Source of the DNA: an uncultured Clostridia bacterium
GTDB taxonomy: Bacteria; Bacillota; Clostridia; Christensenellales; UBA1242
Length of the DNA: 36,473 bases
Reading direction: 5' to 3'
Assembly (NCBI GenBank): GCA_947630745.1
Contig: CANRIT010000002.1
Span: 1-36,473, forward strand
The stretch's first letter is position 1. Every line of letters starts with the position of its first letter. This document shows, in pieces, positions 8,399-16,700 of the stretch. Under the pieces are notes generated by a model, which was not told where the DNA came from, did no database searches, and saw only the letters and a list, made by a program, of their open reading frames with translations. Made by a program: the position numbers and the translations under genes.

Positions 8399-8641
8399 TT
8401 GACAATTAATGATGCGGTTGCAAATAGAATTACAAAATTGTTGAAAATTAAAAATATTACACAATATCGTTTAGAACAAGATTCTGGCATAATTCATGGT
8501 GCGATGGATAGGATTATGACTGGTCAAAATAAAACCATAACCTTAACTACCTTATACAAACTTGCGCGCGGTTTTAATATGACCATATTTGAATTTTTAG
8601 ACGATGATATTTTTCGCTCGGAAGATATAGAGATAGATTAA
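8399..8641 (+). CDS. Small XRE-type helix-turn-helix protein, third tandem paralog (TTG start)
   Basis: This third 80-residue XRE protein is more divergent, but it keeps TQYRL, a TLTTLYKLARGFN block and an FEFLDDDIF ending aligned with its two neighbours. Translation appears to start at TTG (8399), because a strong GGAGG (8389-8393) lies 5 bases before it and no ATG is available at the corresponding position. A weak start codon would lower its dose relative to the first two proteins. A hairpin repeat and a terminator follow. Confidence 0.75.
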   Translation: MTINDAVANRITKLLKIKNITQYRLEQDSGIIHGAMDRIMTGQNKTITLTTLYKLARGFNMTIFEFLDDDIFRSEDIEID

Positions 8642-8668
8642 AAATTAATGTTAAAATTTTGCTTTTTG

Positions 8669-8693
8669 TTACTTTTTGCCACGCAAAAAGTAA
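8669..8693. repeat. Palindromic hairpin element, TTACTTTTTGC type
   Basis: TTACTTTTTGC (8669-8679) pairs perfectly with GCAAAAAGTAA (8683-8693) around a 3-base loop. A close relative lies at 26535-26558. The absence of a clear T-tract makes it a poor terminator, so it looks like a dispersed intergenic palindrome. Confidence 0.6.
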
Positions 8694-8719
8694 AATAAAA
8701 AAAAGGCTTTTCGCCTTTT
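8693..8719 (-). terminator. Intrinsic terminator downstream of recR (minus strand)
   Basis: AAAAGGC (8701-8707) and GCCTTTT (8713-8719) form a 7-bp stem. Read on the minus strand it is followed by an eight-T run and ATTTT. On the plus strand the T-tract is short. A third arm, AAAAGGC at 8738-8744, could pair with the same GCCTTTT, so two exclusive hairpins are possible. Confidence 0.7.
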
Positions 8720-8726
8720 AAATTTA

Positions 8727-8944
8727 CTATACCTAAAAAAAGGCATAACAAGGCTGAAGAGAAGCAAGCAAGACAAGGCTCGGAAGCAACTAAGTATAGA
8801 TATATAAACTTTGCAAATTAGGCTGGTTAGAAACAAGCGAGACTAGGCTCGAAATTCGCGGAGGGCAGGAGTTTATTTGCCATAAATGACTGCCCTACGC
8901 GGATTTCAGTAAACGACGTATCGCGCCGTTTATAAACAGCCTAA
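8727..8944 (+). ncRNA. Structured non-coding RNA candidate (possibly raiA-motif-like)
   Basis: About 220 bases without a reading frame contain several long helices. CUAUAC 8727-8732 pairs with 8794-8799. UUAGGCUG 8818-8825 pairs with CAGCCUAA 8937-8944 and encloses a domain. GAAAUUCGCG 8851-8860 pairs with CGCGGAUUUC 8898-8907 and continues into AGGGCAG 8862-8868 with CUGCCCU 8890-8896, a GAG/UGA internal loop and a UUUAU/AUAAA tip. UAAACG 8910-8915 pairs with CGUUUA 8927-8932. The one non-Watson-Crick pair in the 10-bp helix is U-G on the plus strand but would be A-C on the minus strand, and single strands are purine-rich, so I assign the plus strand. A 38-base segment occurs twice (from about 8750 and 8819), sharing AGACnAGGCUCG. 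The raiA motif of Bacillota is my best guess for the class, from memory only. Ends and promoter are uncertain. Confidence 0.65.
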
Positions 8945-8946
8945 AT

Positions 8947-9540
8947 TTAAATTTGTTTGCGATTAGATAAAGCGCGGGACAAGGTCACGGCATCCGTATA
9001 TTCCAGCTCACTGCCCATGCTGACACCTTGGGCAAGGCGGGTTACAGTTACGCCAAGCGGTTTTAATAGGTTGGCAATATAGATTGCGGTTGCCTCGCCT
9101 TCCACATCTGGGTTGGTGGCAACAATAACTTCTTTTATACCCTCCTCCCCTATGCGAGTAAGCAGACTTTTTATGTTGATGTCGTTTGGACCTTTGTTTT
9201 CAAGCGGGTTGATTACGCCGTGCAACACATGAAAACTTCCGTTAAAATCGCGCACCTTTTCTAGCGCGGTAACATCTTTTGGCTCTTTAACCACGCACAC
9301 AACTGGCTCTTTGTTTGGGCGGGCGCAAATTGAACAAACTTCCTTATCCGTAAAATTTCCACACACCTTGCAATAGTGTATAGTCTGCTTTGCATCTATC
9401 ATTGCAGCGGCAAAATCTTGCACATCATCTGCCGACTGGGTAAGCAAAAAATACGCGTACCTTTGGGCAGTTTTTTTACCCACCCCGGGTAAGCTAGAAA
9501 ATTTGTTTACAAGGCGTTCTAGGCAATCAATTTGATTCAT
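8947..9540 (-). CDS. recR: Recombination mediator RecR
   Basis: RecR works with RecO/RecF to load RecA at gapped DNA. The family order is intact: an N-terminal helix-hairpin-helix SSLPGVGKKTAQRYA, a C4 zinc finger with Cys57, Cys60, Cys69 and Cys72, then the Toprim segment VVKEPKDVTALE...FHVLHGVINP, and the C-terminal VTRLAQGVSMGSELEYTD. Length (197 aa) is normal. Its ATG overlaps the ybaB stop by one base (TAATG), the usual ybaB-recR coupling. It is the last gene of the minus-strand run and ends beside the structured RNA candidate, whose closing helix stops 3 bases short of the recR stop codon. Confidence 0.96.
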   Translation of the reverse strand: MNQIDCLERLVNKFSSLPGVGKKTAQRYAYFLLTQSADDVQDFAAAMIDAKQTIHYCKVCGNFTDKEVCSICARPNKEPVVCVVKEPKDVTALEKVRDFNGSFHVLHGVINPLENKGPNDINIKSLLTRIGEEGIKEVIVATNPDVEGEATAIYIANLLKPLGVTVTRLAQGVSMGSELEYTDAVTLSRALSNRKQI

Positions 9541-9884
9541 TAAAACATGCCACCCAATCCGCCCATGCCAGCCATAGGTGATTTTTCTTTTGCAAGCGCG
9601 TCTGCCTTTTCAATTGCGTCCTTAAAAGCAACAACAAGCAAATCTTCCAACATTTCAACATCATCTGGGTCAACTGCCGCCTTGCTTAATTTAACCGACT
9701 TAATTTCCTTTTTGCCGGACATGGTTATTGCCACCATATCGCCACCTGCTTTGCCAACCACTTCGGCATTTGCAAGTTCTTCTTCCGCCTTAACCATTTC
9801 TTCCTGCATTTTTTTGGCTTGTTGCATAAGGGCGTTCATATTCATGCCGCCACCAAAGCCGCCACCACGATAATTGTTATACAT
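9540..9884 (-). CDS. ybaB: YbaB/EbfC family nucleoid-associated protein
   Basis: This small DNA-binding protein is encoded between dnaX and recR in most bacteria. The core is MNALMQQAKKMQEEMVKAEEELA, then VVGKAGGDMVAITMSGKKEIKSV, the canonical YbaB pattern. Both ends are glycine- and methionine-rich tails (RGGGFGGGMNMN and AGMGGLGGMF). AAGGAGA is well placed in front of the ATG. Length is 114 aa. About 145 bases of T/A-rich non-coding DNA separate it from dnaX. Confidence 0.93.
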   Translation of the reverse strand: MYNNYRGGGFGGGMNMNALMQQAKKMQEEMVKAEEELANAEVVGKAGGDMVAITMSGKKEIKSVKLSKAAVDPDDVEMLEDLLVVAFKDAIEKADALAKEKSPMAGMGGLGGMF

Positions 9885-10030
9885 AATATCTCCTTTTATA
9901 TTGTAATAGAAATTTTTGTTTTTTGTATCTGTTTTTTATAAATTTTTGAGTTTTTAACCAAATTTTACAAAAATTTTAAGGTTTTTTAATCAAATTTTGC
10001 AAAATTTTTTAAATTTTTAACAAAAGCGAA

Positions 10031-11590
10031 CTAATCTTTAAACTTTATTTTGTTTTGGAAAACATCTTTAAGCCCGTCTTTAATATCCTTGGTTGATGCG
10101 TTTTGCTTGTCGTACAAAAGTTCAATTTTGGAAATATTTTCATCATATTGTTTAATAAATTTTAACAACAACTGCAACTTGTCCGTCTTGTTTATAAAGT
10201 CCATGTTGGAGATGTCATTGGTGTGAAGAATGATTTTTCCGTTTATAATTTCCACCCTAACCACACTTGTAAGCGCGTTGGCAAGTGCAAACATGTTTGC
10301 TTGTTTAACTGCCAACAAAACATTGCCCCACAGCCTATCAATTTCTGTCGACTGAGTTGGCGTTTGGTTTGGCTGATTTGATTGAACTGCTTGCGTTTGG
10401 GTTTGCGCTGCTGGTTGAATTTGCGGTTGCGCGGTTTGTACGTTTGATGTCTGCGCGCCAACTTGCTGATTTTGCGGCTTAACTAAACTGGGTTGAGGCT
10501 TTGCCTCGCTATTATCGGCAAACAATTGCAAACATGCGCTTTCAAACAAATTTTCTGGGTTAAGCGAGTATTTTAAATTTAATTCCACTTCGCTAAACTG
10601 GGCAAACGCACGCTTTAAAAAGTTTAAATCAAACTGGTTGCTAAGTTCGCTAACCGCGCCAAATTCGCCCGGCAAAATATCCAAAGTTTGATAGTCGTTT
10701 ACGCCCACCTTTATCAAAATGAGCTGTTTTATAAAATCGGCTGTTTCCTTGCACAAAAGTTGAATGTTTTTGCCCGTGTTAAGCGCGGCTTTAATGTTTG
10801 TAAACACGCCTGCAACATCCTTTTTGTTTAGGCTTAACAACAGCTGCTGGATGCTGTCTTTGTTGGACAAGCCAATAACCTTTTGCGTGCCTTCAACCGT
10901 AATGTTATAGTCGCAAAACGATGCCACGCTGTCCGCAATTGAAAGCATGTCGCGCACACTGCCCTCGCCCGCCTTGGCAATAAGGTGCAGGCTTTTTTCG
11001 TCATAAGTTATTCCTTTGCGGTCAAACACATTTTTAAGGTGGTCACACAGCACATTTATTGGCAAAAGTTTAAAATCAAACCGTGTGCAGCGCGACAAAA
11101 TTGTGGCTGGAAGTTTATGAATTTCGGTGGTTGCCAAAATGAAAATTACATGTTGAGGTGGCTCTTCCAACGTCTTTAAAAGTGCATTGAATGCGCTGTC
11201 GGTAAGCATGTGAACTTCGTCAATTATATACACCTTATACTTGCCAATAAGTGGCGGGAAATTAACCTTGTCGCGCAAATCGCGGATTTCTTCCACACGG
11301 TTGTTGCTGGCAGCATCAATTTCAATGATGTCAGTGTTTGGCTGGCTTAATGCAACACACTCTGCGCAAAGCCCGCATGGGTTGCCGTCCGTAGTGTGGG
11401 TGCAATTTACCGCTTTTGCGAATATTTTTGCCGTGCTGGTTTTGCCCGTGCCGCGCGGCCCGCAAAACAGATACGCGTGGGTAAGGCGGTTAAGTTTAAT
11501 TTGGTTTTTTAATGTCTTAATAATATAGTCCTGCCCAACCACTTCGTCAAAATTTTTTGGTCTAAATTCTCTGTACAATGCTAAATTCAT
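10031..11590 (-). CDS. dnaX: DNA polymerase III gamma/tau subunit
   Basis: DnaX is the clamp-loader ATPase. Its domains in order are an AAA+ module with Walker A GPRGTGKT (residues 44-51), a zinc module with Cys63, Cys72, Cys75 and Cys78, Walker B DEVH (124-127) within MLTDSAFNALLKTLEEPP, and sensor-1 ATTE. Then come the collar domain and a Gln/Pro/Thr-rich linker (about 365-415) before a short C-terminal tau-like domain. I chose the ATG at 11590, which overlaps the sigH stop (TGATG), rather than the GTG one codon earlier. Being placed directly after a SigH-like gene is unusual, since dnaX normally opens its own dnaX-ybaB-recR operon. Confidence 0.95.
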   Translation of the reverse strand: MNLALYREFRPKNFDEVVGQDYIIKTLKNQIKLNRLTHAYLFCGPRGTGKTSTAKIFAKAVNCTHTTDGNPCGLCAECVALSQPNTDIIEIDAASNNRVEEIRDLRDKVNFPPLIGKYKVYIIDEVHMLTDSAFNALLKTLEEPPQHVIFILATTEIHKLPATILSRCTRFDFKLLPINVLCDHLKNVFDRKGITYDEKSLHLIAKAGEGSVRDMLSIADSVASFCDYNITVEGTQKVIGLSNKDSIQQLLLSLNKKDVAGVFTNIKAALNTGKNIQLLCKETADFIKQLILIKVGVNDYQTLDILPGEFGAVSELSNQFDLNFLKRAFAQFSEVELNLKYSLNPENLFESACLQLFADNSEAKPQPSLVKPQNQQVGAQTSNVQTAQPQIQPAAQTQTQAVQSNQPNQTPTQSTEIDRLWGNVLLAVKQANMFALANALTSVVRVEIINGKIILHTNDISNMDFINKTDKLQLLLKFIKQYDENISKIELLYDKQNASTKDIKDGLKDVFQNKIKFKD

Positions 11591-12180
11591 CACAACTCTC
11601 CTTTTAAAGTGCGCAACTTCTTTTTTATTGCTTGCAAGGTGTTGTCAACCTGCTTTTTTGTTATGTTGTTATCTGCCGCCATTTGGGTGTAACTGTCCCC
11701 GTTTAAAAACTGCTTTAACAACTTAAACTGGTCGGCGGACAACATGGTTTTAACCTTGCTTACCACAACCGCTTTCAACTCGTTATCTAAAAAATTTTTT
11801 TCCACATCGCTATCGTCATCCACCAAAAGCACATTTAACTGCTCGCCCTCGTCATCGTCATCTTCAAAATTTATGGGCAGATAGTTGTTAAGTGGGCTGT
11901 TTTTTTTGCGATTGGCGTTTTTAACCGCATTTTGCAGTTGCCTATGTATGCACAAACTTGCAAACGCGCTAAAACTGTGATTTTTGGTTGGGTTAAACAC
12001 ATTTATCGCCTTGTATAAACCAATCATCCCCTCTTGAATAAGGTCGTTGCTGTCCGCACCAATCAAAAAGTATTCACGGCTGATTGCGGTAACTTTTGGG
12101 GCGAACAGGCGCAACAACTTTTCCATGCTTACTGTGTCTTTGTTTTGGGCTTGTTTTACCAAATCGTTAATTTCTTCCAC
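11590..12180 (-). CDS. sigH: RNA polymerase sigma factor, SigH (Spo0H)-like
   Basis: Region 2 is clear: YFLIGADSNDLIQEGMIGLY followed by KAINVFNPTKNHSFSAFASLC. The segment IHRQLQNAVKNANRKKNSPL parallels the SigH sequence in this area. Region 4 is LLKQFLNGDSYTQMAADNNI with a helix-turn-helix. An acidic linker (DDDDEGEQ) separates them. The frame extends to 12264, but the family N-terminus (VEEINDLVKQAQ) fits a GTG start at 12180, with AGGAG 11 bases upstream, inside the rlmB tail (14-base overlap). The mrnC-rlmB-sigH order is conserved in Bacillus, which supports the name. SigH controls early sporulation and competence there. Its regulon in this organism is unknown. Confidence 0.78.
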   Translation of the reverse strand: MEEINDLVKQAQNKDTVSMEKLLRLFAPKVTAISREYFLIGADSNDLIQEGMIGLYKAINVFNPTKNHSFSAFASLCIHRQLQNAVKNANRKKNSPLNNYLPINFEDDDDEGEQLNVLLVDDDSDVEKNFLDNELKAVVVSKVKTMLSADQFKLLKQFLNGDSYTQMAADNNITKKQVDNTLQAIKKKLRTLKGEL

Positions 12181-12901
12181 CTTTTTTATTTCTCCTTTGT
12201 CGAACAACTTCGTACGTTGCAATTGCCGCCGCATTGGATGCGTTAAGGCTGTTGACCTTGCCAAACATGTCCAAACTTACAACTTCGTCCGCAGTCTTTT
12301 TTACAAGTTGACTTACCCCCTTGCCTTCGCTGCCAACAACAAGCGCGGTTGGGTAAGTTAAGTCGGTATCGTAAATGTTTTTGCCACCTGCTTCAAGCGC
12401 GTACACCCACACCCCCGCGTCTTGCAAGTTTTTGATGGTTTGGGTTAAATTTACCACCTTTGCCACTTTTATGTGTGCCACCGCGCCCGCGCTGGTTTTG
12501 TACACTGTGTCGGTTATGTCAGCTGAACGATTTTGCGGAATTATTACCCCATGAACGCCCGCGCACTCGGCTGTGCGGATGATTGCGCCCAAATTGTGCG
12601 GGTCAACCACACCGTCCAAAATAAGGATAAAAGCGGGTTGATTTTGCTTTTGTGCGTGTGATAAAATATCTTCCACTTCACAAAATTTATATGGCGGAAT
12701 TTTTGCCAAAATACCTTGGTTTTTGCCCACCAACTTTTCTAAGGTCTGCTTTGTGGCAAATTCAATTTCAACGCTTTTTGCACGCGCCATGTCAAGCAAA
12801 ATCAGCAGCTCATTTGACGGATTTTCTTCCACAATAATTTTGTTGACTTTTGTGCCAGAATTTAAAAGTTCACGCACAACATTTATGCCTTCAACTATCA
12901 T
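12167..12901 (-). CDS. rlmB: 23S rRNA 2'-O-methyltransferase, TrmH/RlmB family
   Basis: This is a SpoU/TrmH (SPOUT) methyltransferase. It has an N-terminal substrate-binding domain (MIVEGINVVRELLNSG) and then three SPOUT motifs: LDGVVDPHNLGAIIRTAECA (motif 1, with the Asn and Arg), VVGSEGKGVS (motif 2) and SLNASNAAAIATYEVVRQR (motif 3). RlmB methylates the ribose of a G in the 23S peptidyl-transferase region. The family also contains tRNA enzymes, so the target is by similarity. GGAGG lies before the ATG, whose first bases overlap the mrnC stop by 4 nt. The 3' end overlaps sigH. Confidence 0.9.
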   Translation of the reverse strand: MIVEGINVVRELLNSGTKVNKIIVEENPSNELLILLDMARAKSVEIEFATKQTLEKLVGKNQGILAKIPPYKFCEVEDILSHAQKQNQPAFILILDGVVDPHNLGAIIRTAECAGVHGVIIPQNRSADITDTVYKTSAGAVAHIKVAKVVNLTQTIKNLQDAGVWVYALEAGGKNIYDTDLTYPTALVVGSEGKGVSQLVKKTADEVVSLDMFGKVNSLNASNAAAIATYEVVRQRRNKKGGRN

Positions 12902-13419
12902 TTAAGTGCCTCCGCAATCATTTTGTAAACCTGCATAATTCGGTTGCGATATTTGTTTAGATTAAGCGCCCAAAAGCCGTAAACCGCTTCAAACGCAGTG
13001 GCAAGATGATATTCTTCAAAACTAGCATTTTTTGCCTTGTTGTTTGGGTGAGCGTTGCGCGCGCGCATAAAGATGTCGCGCTCTTCATCATTAAGTTCGG
13101 GCAACAATTTAAGGGCAAATTCGGCTTGCTTTTTTGCGCATTCCACACTTGACGCCATTTTGTTTAGCACATTTGGCTTAAAATCAAAATTTACAAACAG
13201 CAAATTTCTAACCGAATAGCTGAAAAGCGCATCGCCAAAAAACGCCAAACTAAGCGGATTTTTTTGTTTAAACTGGCTTTCCACCTGTCCGCTTGTTTTT
13301 GGCTTTAATTCCGCATTTTTATCGGCTTTTGGCGAACTTAAATCTTCCAAAAATTCCAACTCGTCCAACTTTTGCAAAACTTCTTGCTCGGTATCGTTGT
13401 TTTTGTGTTTATTATCCAT
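12898..13419 (-). CDS. mrnC: Mini-ribonuclease III (23S rRNA maturation)
   Basis: Mini-III is an RNase III catalytic domain without a dsRNA-binding domain, and it matures 23S rRNA ends in Bacillota. The catalytic segments are LAFFGDALFSYSVRN (Asp63) and RARNAHPNNKAKNASFEEYH followed by LATAFEAVYGFW (Glu144). About 50 residues of charged, low-complexity sequence precede the domain, an extension compared with the usual 130-140-residue proteins. It probably starts its own transcript: TATAAT lies exactly 6 bases before the ATG and no ribosome binding site is present. rlmB follows with a 4-base overlap. Confidence 0.9.
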   Translation of the reverse strand: MDNKHKNNDTEQEVLQKLDELEFLEDLSSPKADKNAELKPKTSGQVESQFKQKNPLSLAFFGDALFSYSVRNLLFVNFDFKPNVLNKMASSVECAKKQAEFALKLLPELNDEERDIFMRARNAHPNNKAKNASFEEYHLATAFEAVYGFWALNLNKYRNRIMQVYKMIAEALK

Positions 13420-13425
13420 GCAAAA

Positions 13426-13454
13426 ATTATATCATATTTTTTAAATTAAGTAAA
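13426..13454 (-). promoter_or_regulatory. Promoter of mrnC (predicted leaderless)
   Basis: On the minus strand TTTACT (13454-13449), a 17-base spacer and TATAAT (13431-13426) are followed after 6 bases by the mrnC ATG. A start site 7 bases beyond the -10 would be the A of the ATG itself. Confidence 0.7.
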
Positions 13455-13459
13455 GCCTT

Positions 13460-13690
13460 TTAATTAAAATCCACATTAACTTTATCTGGGTTTGAAATTG
13501 TAACTCCATGCTGCTTTAAAAGTAGGAAATAATCTTGCCACATGTATTGGCGGATTGGTATGGGGGCGTGGTTTTTAAAATACAACACAAGCGCGGGGCT
13601 TATGTGCTTGTAGCGTGAAAAAATTGTTGCACCAATGGTGTTGTTTTCTAAAATCAACCGCTTTGCAATGGCGTGGTAATTGTAATACAT
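13460..13690 (-). CDS. Small conserved hypothetical protein downstream of addA
   Basis: This 76-residue protein has a compact alpha/beta look (MYYNYHAIAKRLILENN, ISPALVLYFKNHAPIPIRQY, MWQDYFLLLKQ). From memory, similar short YYNYHA...SPALVLYF proteins occur in other Clostridia, which makes it a likely real gene, but I know of no function. It lies 38 bases after addA on the same strand and has no strong ribosome binding site, so it may depend on translation of addA. There is no signal peptide, membrane segment or metal motif. Confidence 0.6.
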   Translation of the reverse strand: MYYNYHAIAKRLILENNTIGATIFSRYKHISPALVLYFKNHAPIPIRQYMWQDYFLLLKQHGVTISNPDKVNVDFN

Positions 13691-13728
13691 ATTTTAGTTA
13701 TTGCCAGCAAAAGCAAAATTATTTATTA

Positions 13729-16700
13729 TTACAACAATTCGCCCGTGTTGATTGAATATATGTACACATGTTCAACTGGCTTTTTAAACGCCTTTTCAAC
13801 CGCAAGTTTATATAGGCAGAGTTGCTCAATGTATTTCTGTTTTAAAACATCAATTTTTAAATTGGAAAATTTGTAGTCCACAATTGTTATTTTATCTTCA
13901 AATTCAATTATTAAGTCTACTACACCTTGAATTAAAATTTTGTCAGTTATCTCACTCAAATTTTCATTTTTTTGCAAATTTTTAACTAAATTTTGCGTTT
14001 TTTGCTCATTTTTTTGCAAATTTTGTGTGTTTTGTGATAAATTTTGTAAATTGCCTGCTTCTCTTTCACTTAAATTTATAACCTCGTTATATGGCACATA
14101 CATCATAAATTCCGCTTCTTTATGTGTCGCCTTTGCACCTACAACAAGTGCGGAAATTTTTTGATGCGCCAAACGGATTTTGTTATAGTCAATGTCGTCA
14201 AATTCGCTCGACTTAGAGTATGGTTTAAAATAGTCGATAAGTTCAAGTGCTTTGTGATAGTGAGTGCCGACAAGCGCCCTATCTTCTTCACTGTACTGCA
14301 TGTCGGTTGTTATCCACCTTTTTGTGGTGAATTTTTGGCTTTGGCTTTGCTGGCTGTTAAGCCCGGTAACCGTATTTTTTATTGGCAGATTGAATTTTTG
14401 GCTGTTTGGATAGACAAAATCCTTATAATTGTTTGTTATAATTTTTTGCTCTTCCAAATTGGACTGTTTAAAATAAGACGGCTCTTCATTAAGAGTAATT
14501 TCGCAGTTGTCAAAACTGTTTTGCCCAACATTTAATTTAAGGTTGTAGTTGTTTAAAATCATGCCCAAAAAGTTGTTGGTGCTAAATGGTTTGTCAAGCG
14601 ATTTTGGATTGTAACTGCCCGTAATATAAAGTTTGTTTTTGGCGCGCGTCATGGCAACATACAAAAGGCGCATTTCTTCTTTATACCCCTTGCTGTTGTT
14701 TAAAATTTTTATTGCCATGTGCGGAATGCTTGACGATTTTGTGCGATTTATAATGTCAAAATAATCCACACCCAAACCTAAATCAGCGTTAAAGTTTACA
14801 ATCTCGTTTTCGGTTACATATCTAAACTGTTTGCTGGTGTTAAACAATACCACCACGGGGTATTCAAGACCCTTGCTTTTGTGAATGGTTTGTATGGTGA
14901 TGCTGTCTTCGTTATCCATGGTTTCAACCTCGCTAAATCGGGTGAGGTTGCTTTCCACCACGCGGATAAATTCGGTTAAATTTAGGCTGTCTTCAAGTGG
15001 AGAAATTTTGTTGATAAACTCTTCTATAACGCTTATTGTGTTTTCGCCGTTAGGCTTGGTTAAAAGATAATATCTAAGCTTACCTTCGTTTAAAATATAT
15101 CTAATAAGCCCGCGATTTGTGTTGCTTAACGCGGCTGTTTTTATGTTGTTTAGGCAGGTTTTGCCCGCAATGATTGAAGGATTTTGGGTATTAGTAATGG
15201 TTTGTTTAAAAGTTGAATTTTTGTTGTGAATTTCAACAAGTTCATCAATTGTAAGCGGGCTTAAACTTAAATAGAACGCAAGCAAATCCACATCGTCCGC
15301 CGTGTTGTTTACACATTTTAAAATTGACAAAATAAGCTTTATGCCTTCGCTGTCAATTTCAAGTTTTGTGGTGGTTTTAACCGGAATGTTACCAAGGCGC
15401 AAAACCCTAATCAGCTCTTGCATCTTTTTGTCTTCAATTGAGCGCGACAAAATGGCAATATCGCTAAATCTAAGCGGACGATAAGCTTTTATGTTGGCAT
15501 CGTAAAATGGCTTTTTTAATATGTTTCTTATATGCTCAGCAACCATAACCGCTTCGCTATCAAACTGAGACTTCTGTCCGCTTGCTTTCTTCACGCTGTA
15601 TACCCCAGTGGGTATAGCTGGTTCTATTTCAGGCGTTAACAAAATTTTAACCTTTTCGTCAACAATATCCCCACGCTTTGGGTTTATTGAGCCGTCTGTT
15701 TTATAGTCTATATTGGCGGATTTTTCTGTCATAATACTGCAAAACACTTCGTTTACAAAATTTAAAATAAGTGGGTTTGTGCGGTAGTTATCATTCATGT
15801 TATACGCATACCCCTTAGAGGTATCTAGTTTATACTCGTTATACTTGTTTATAAACCATTCTGGACTAGCCCCCCTAAACCCATAAATGGATTGCTTAAC
15901 ATCACCCACTGTAAACAGCAAACTATCTTTGCCTTTTAGTTTGGTTATCAAACTGTCTTGCAGCGGATTTACATCTTGATATTCGTCAACAAAAATGTAT
16001 TTGTATTGGTTGTTTAATTCTTGTTTAACCACCTCGTTTTCCAATAATTTCAACATCAAGCGGTTTAAATCGTTAAAGTCAACCAAATTATTTTTTTGCT
16101 TTAATGCGTTGTAATTTTCAATAAAATTTTGCAAAATTTGCACAAATTTGTTGAAATATTCGGTAATTTTTGTGTAATTTTCTTCAAAATCCGCATCAAT
16201 CATGTTCTTTTCAAAATATGAAACAACATCCTTGATTAAGCCGATTGCGTCCTTTAGTTCGCCTTTAAGTTTGCGGTCAAAAATGCTTGTGTTAAGGTCA
16301 AACAGCATGGTTAAATTGGTCTTTAAATTATTGTTTAAATTGAACTTATCTATCTCTTCAACAAAATTTGTTAGTAGTGTTTTTACACTTTCGTCCGCGT
16401 CTAAATAGTTTTCCACAATCAGCTGTTTTGCTGCCAAAATATGATTTACCAAATACTCGTTCACCACTTTTTCACACATACTGTTTGGGGTATATTGATT
16501 TTTGCTATCATTTAAAAATTTTGTGTAATCTTCTATATTAATTACATTGTTGTAAGCCGTCATAACAAGTTGTTCAAGCTGATTTAAATTGCGCTCGTTT
16601 CCACCAAAAATATCCAGCATCAAATTTATGCTGTAACTATCTTCACTAAGTTTATCCATTGTCTGTTTCATCGCGCGCGACAGATAATAATCGCGTGTGG

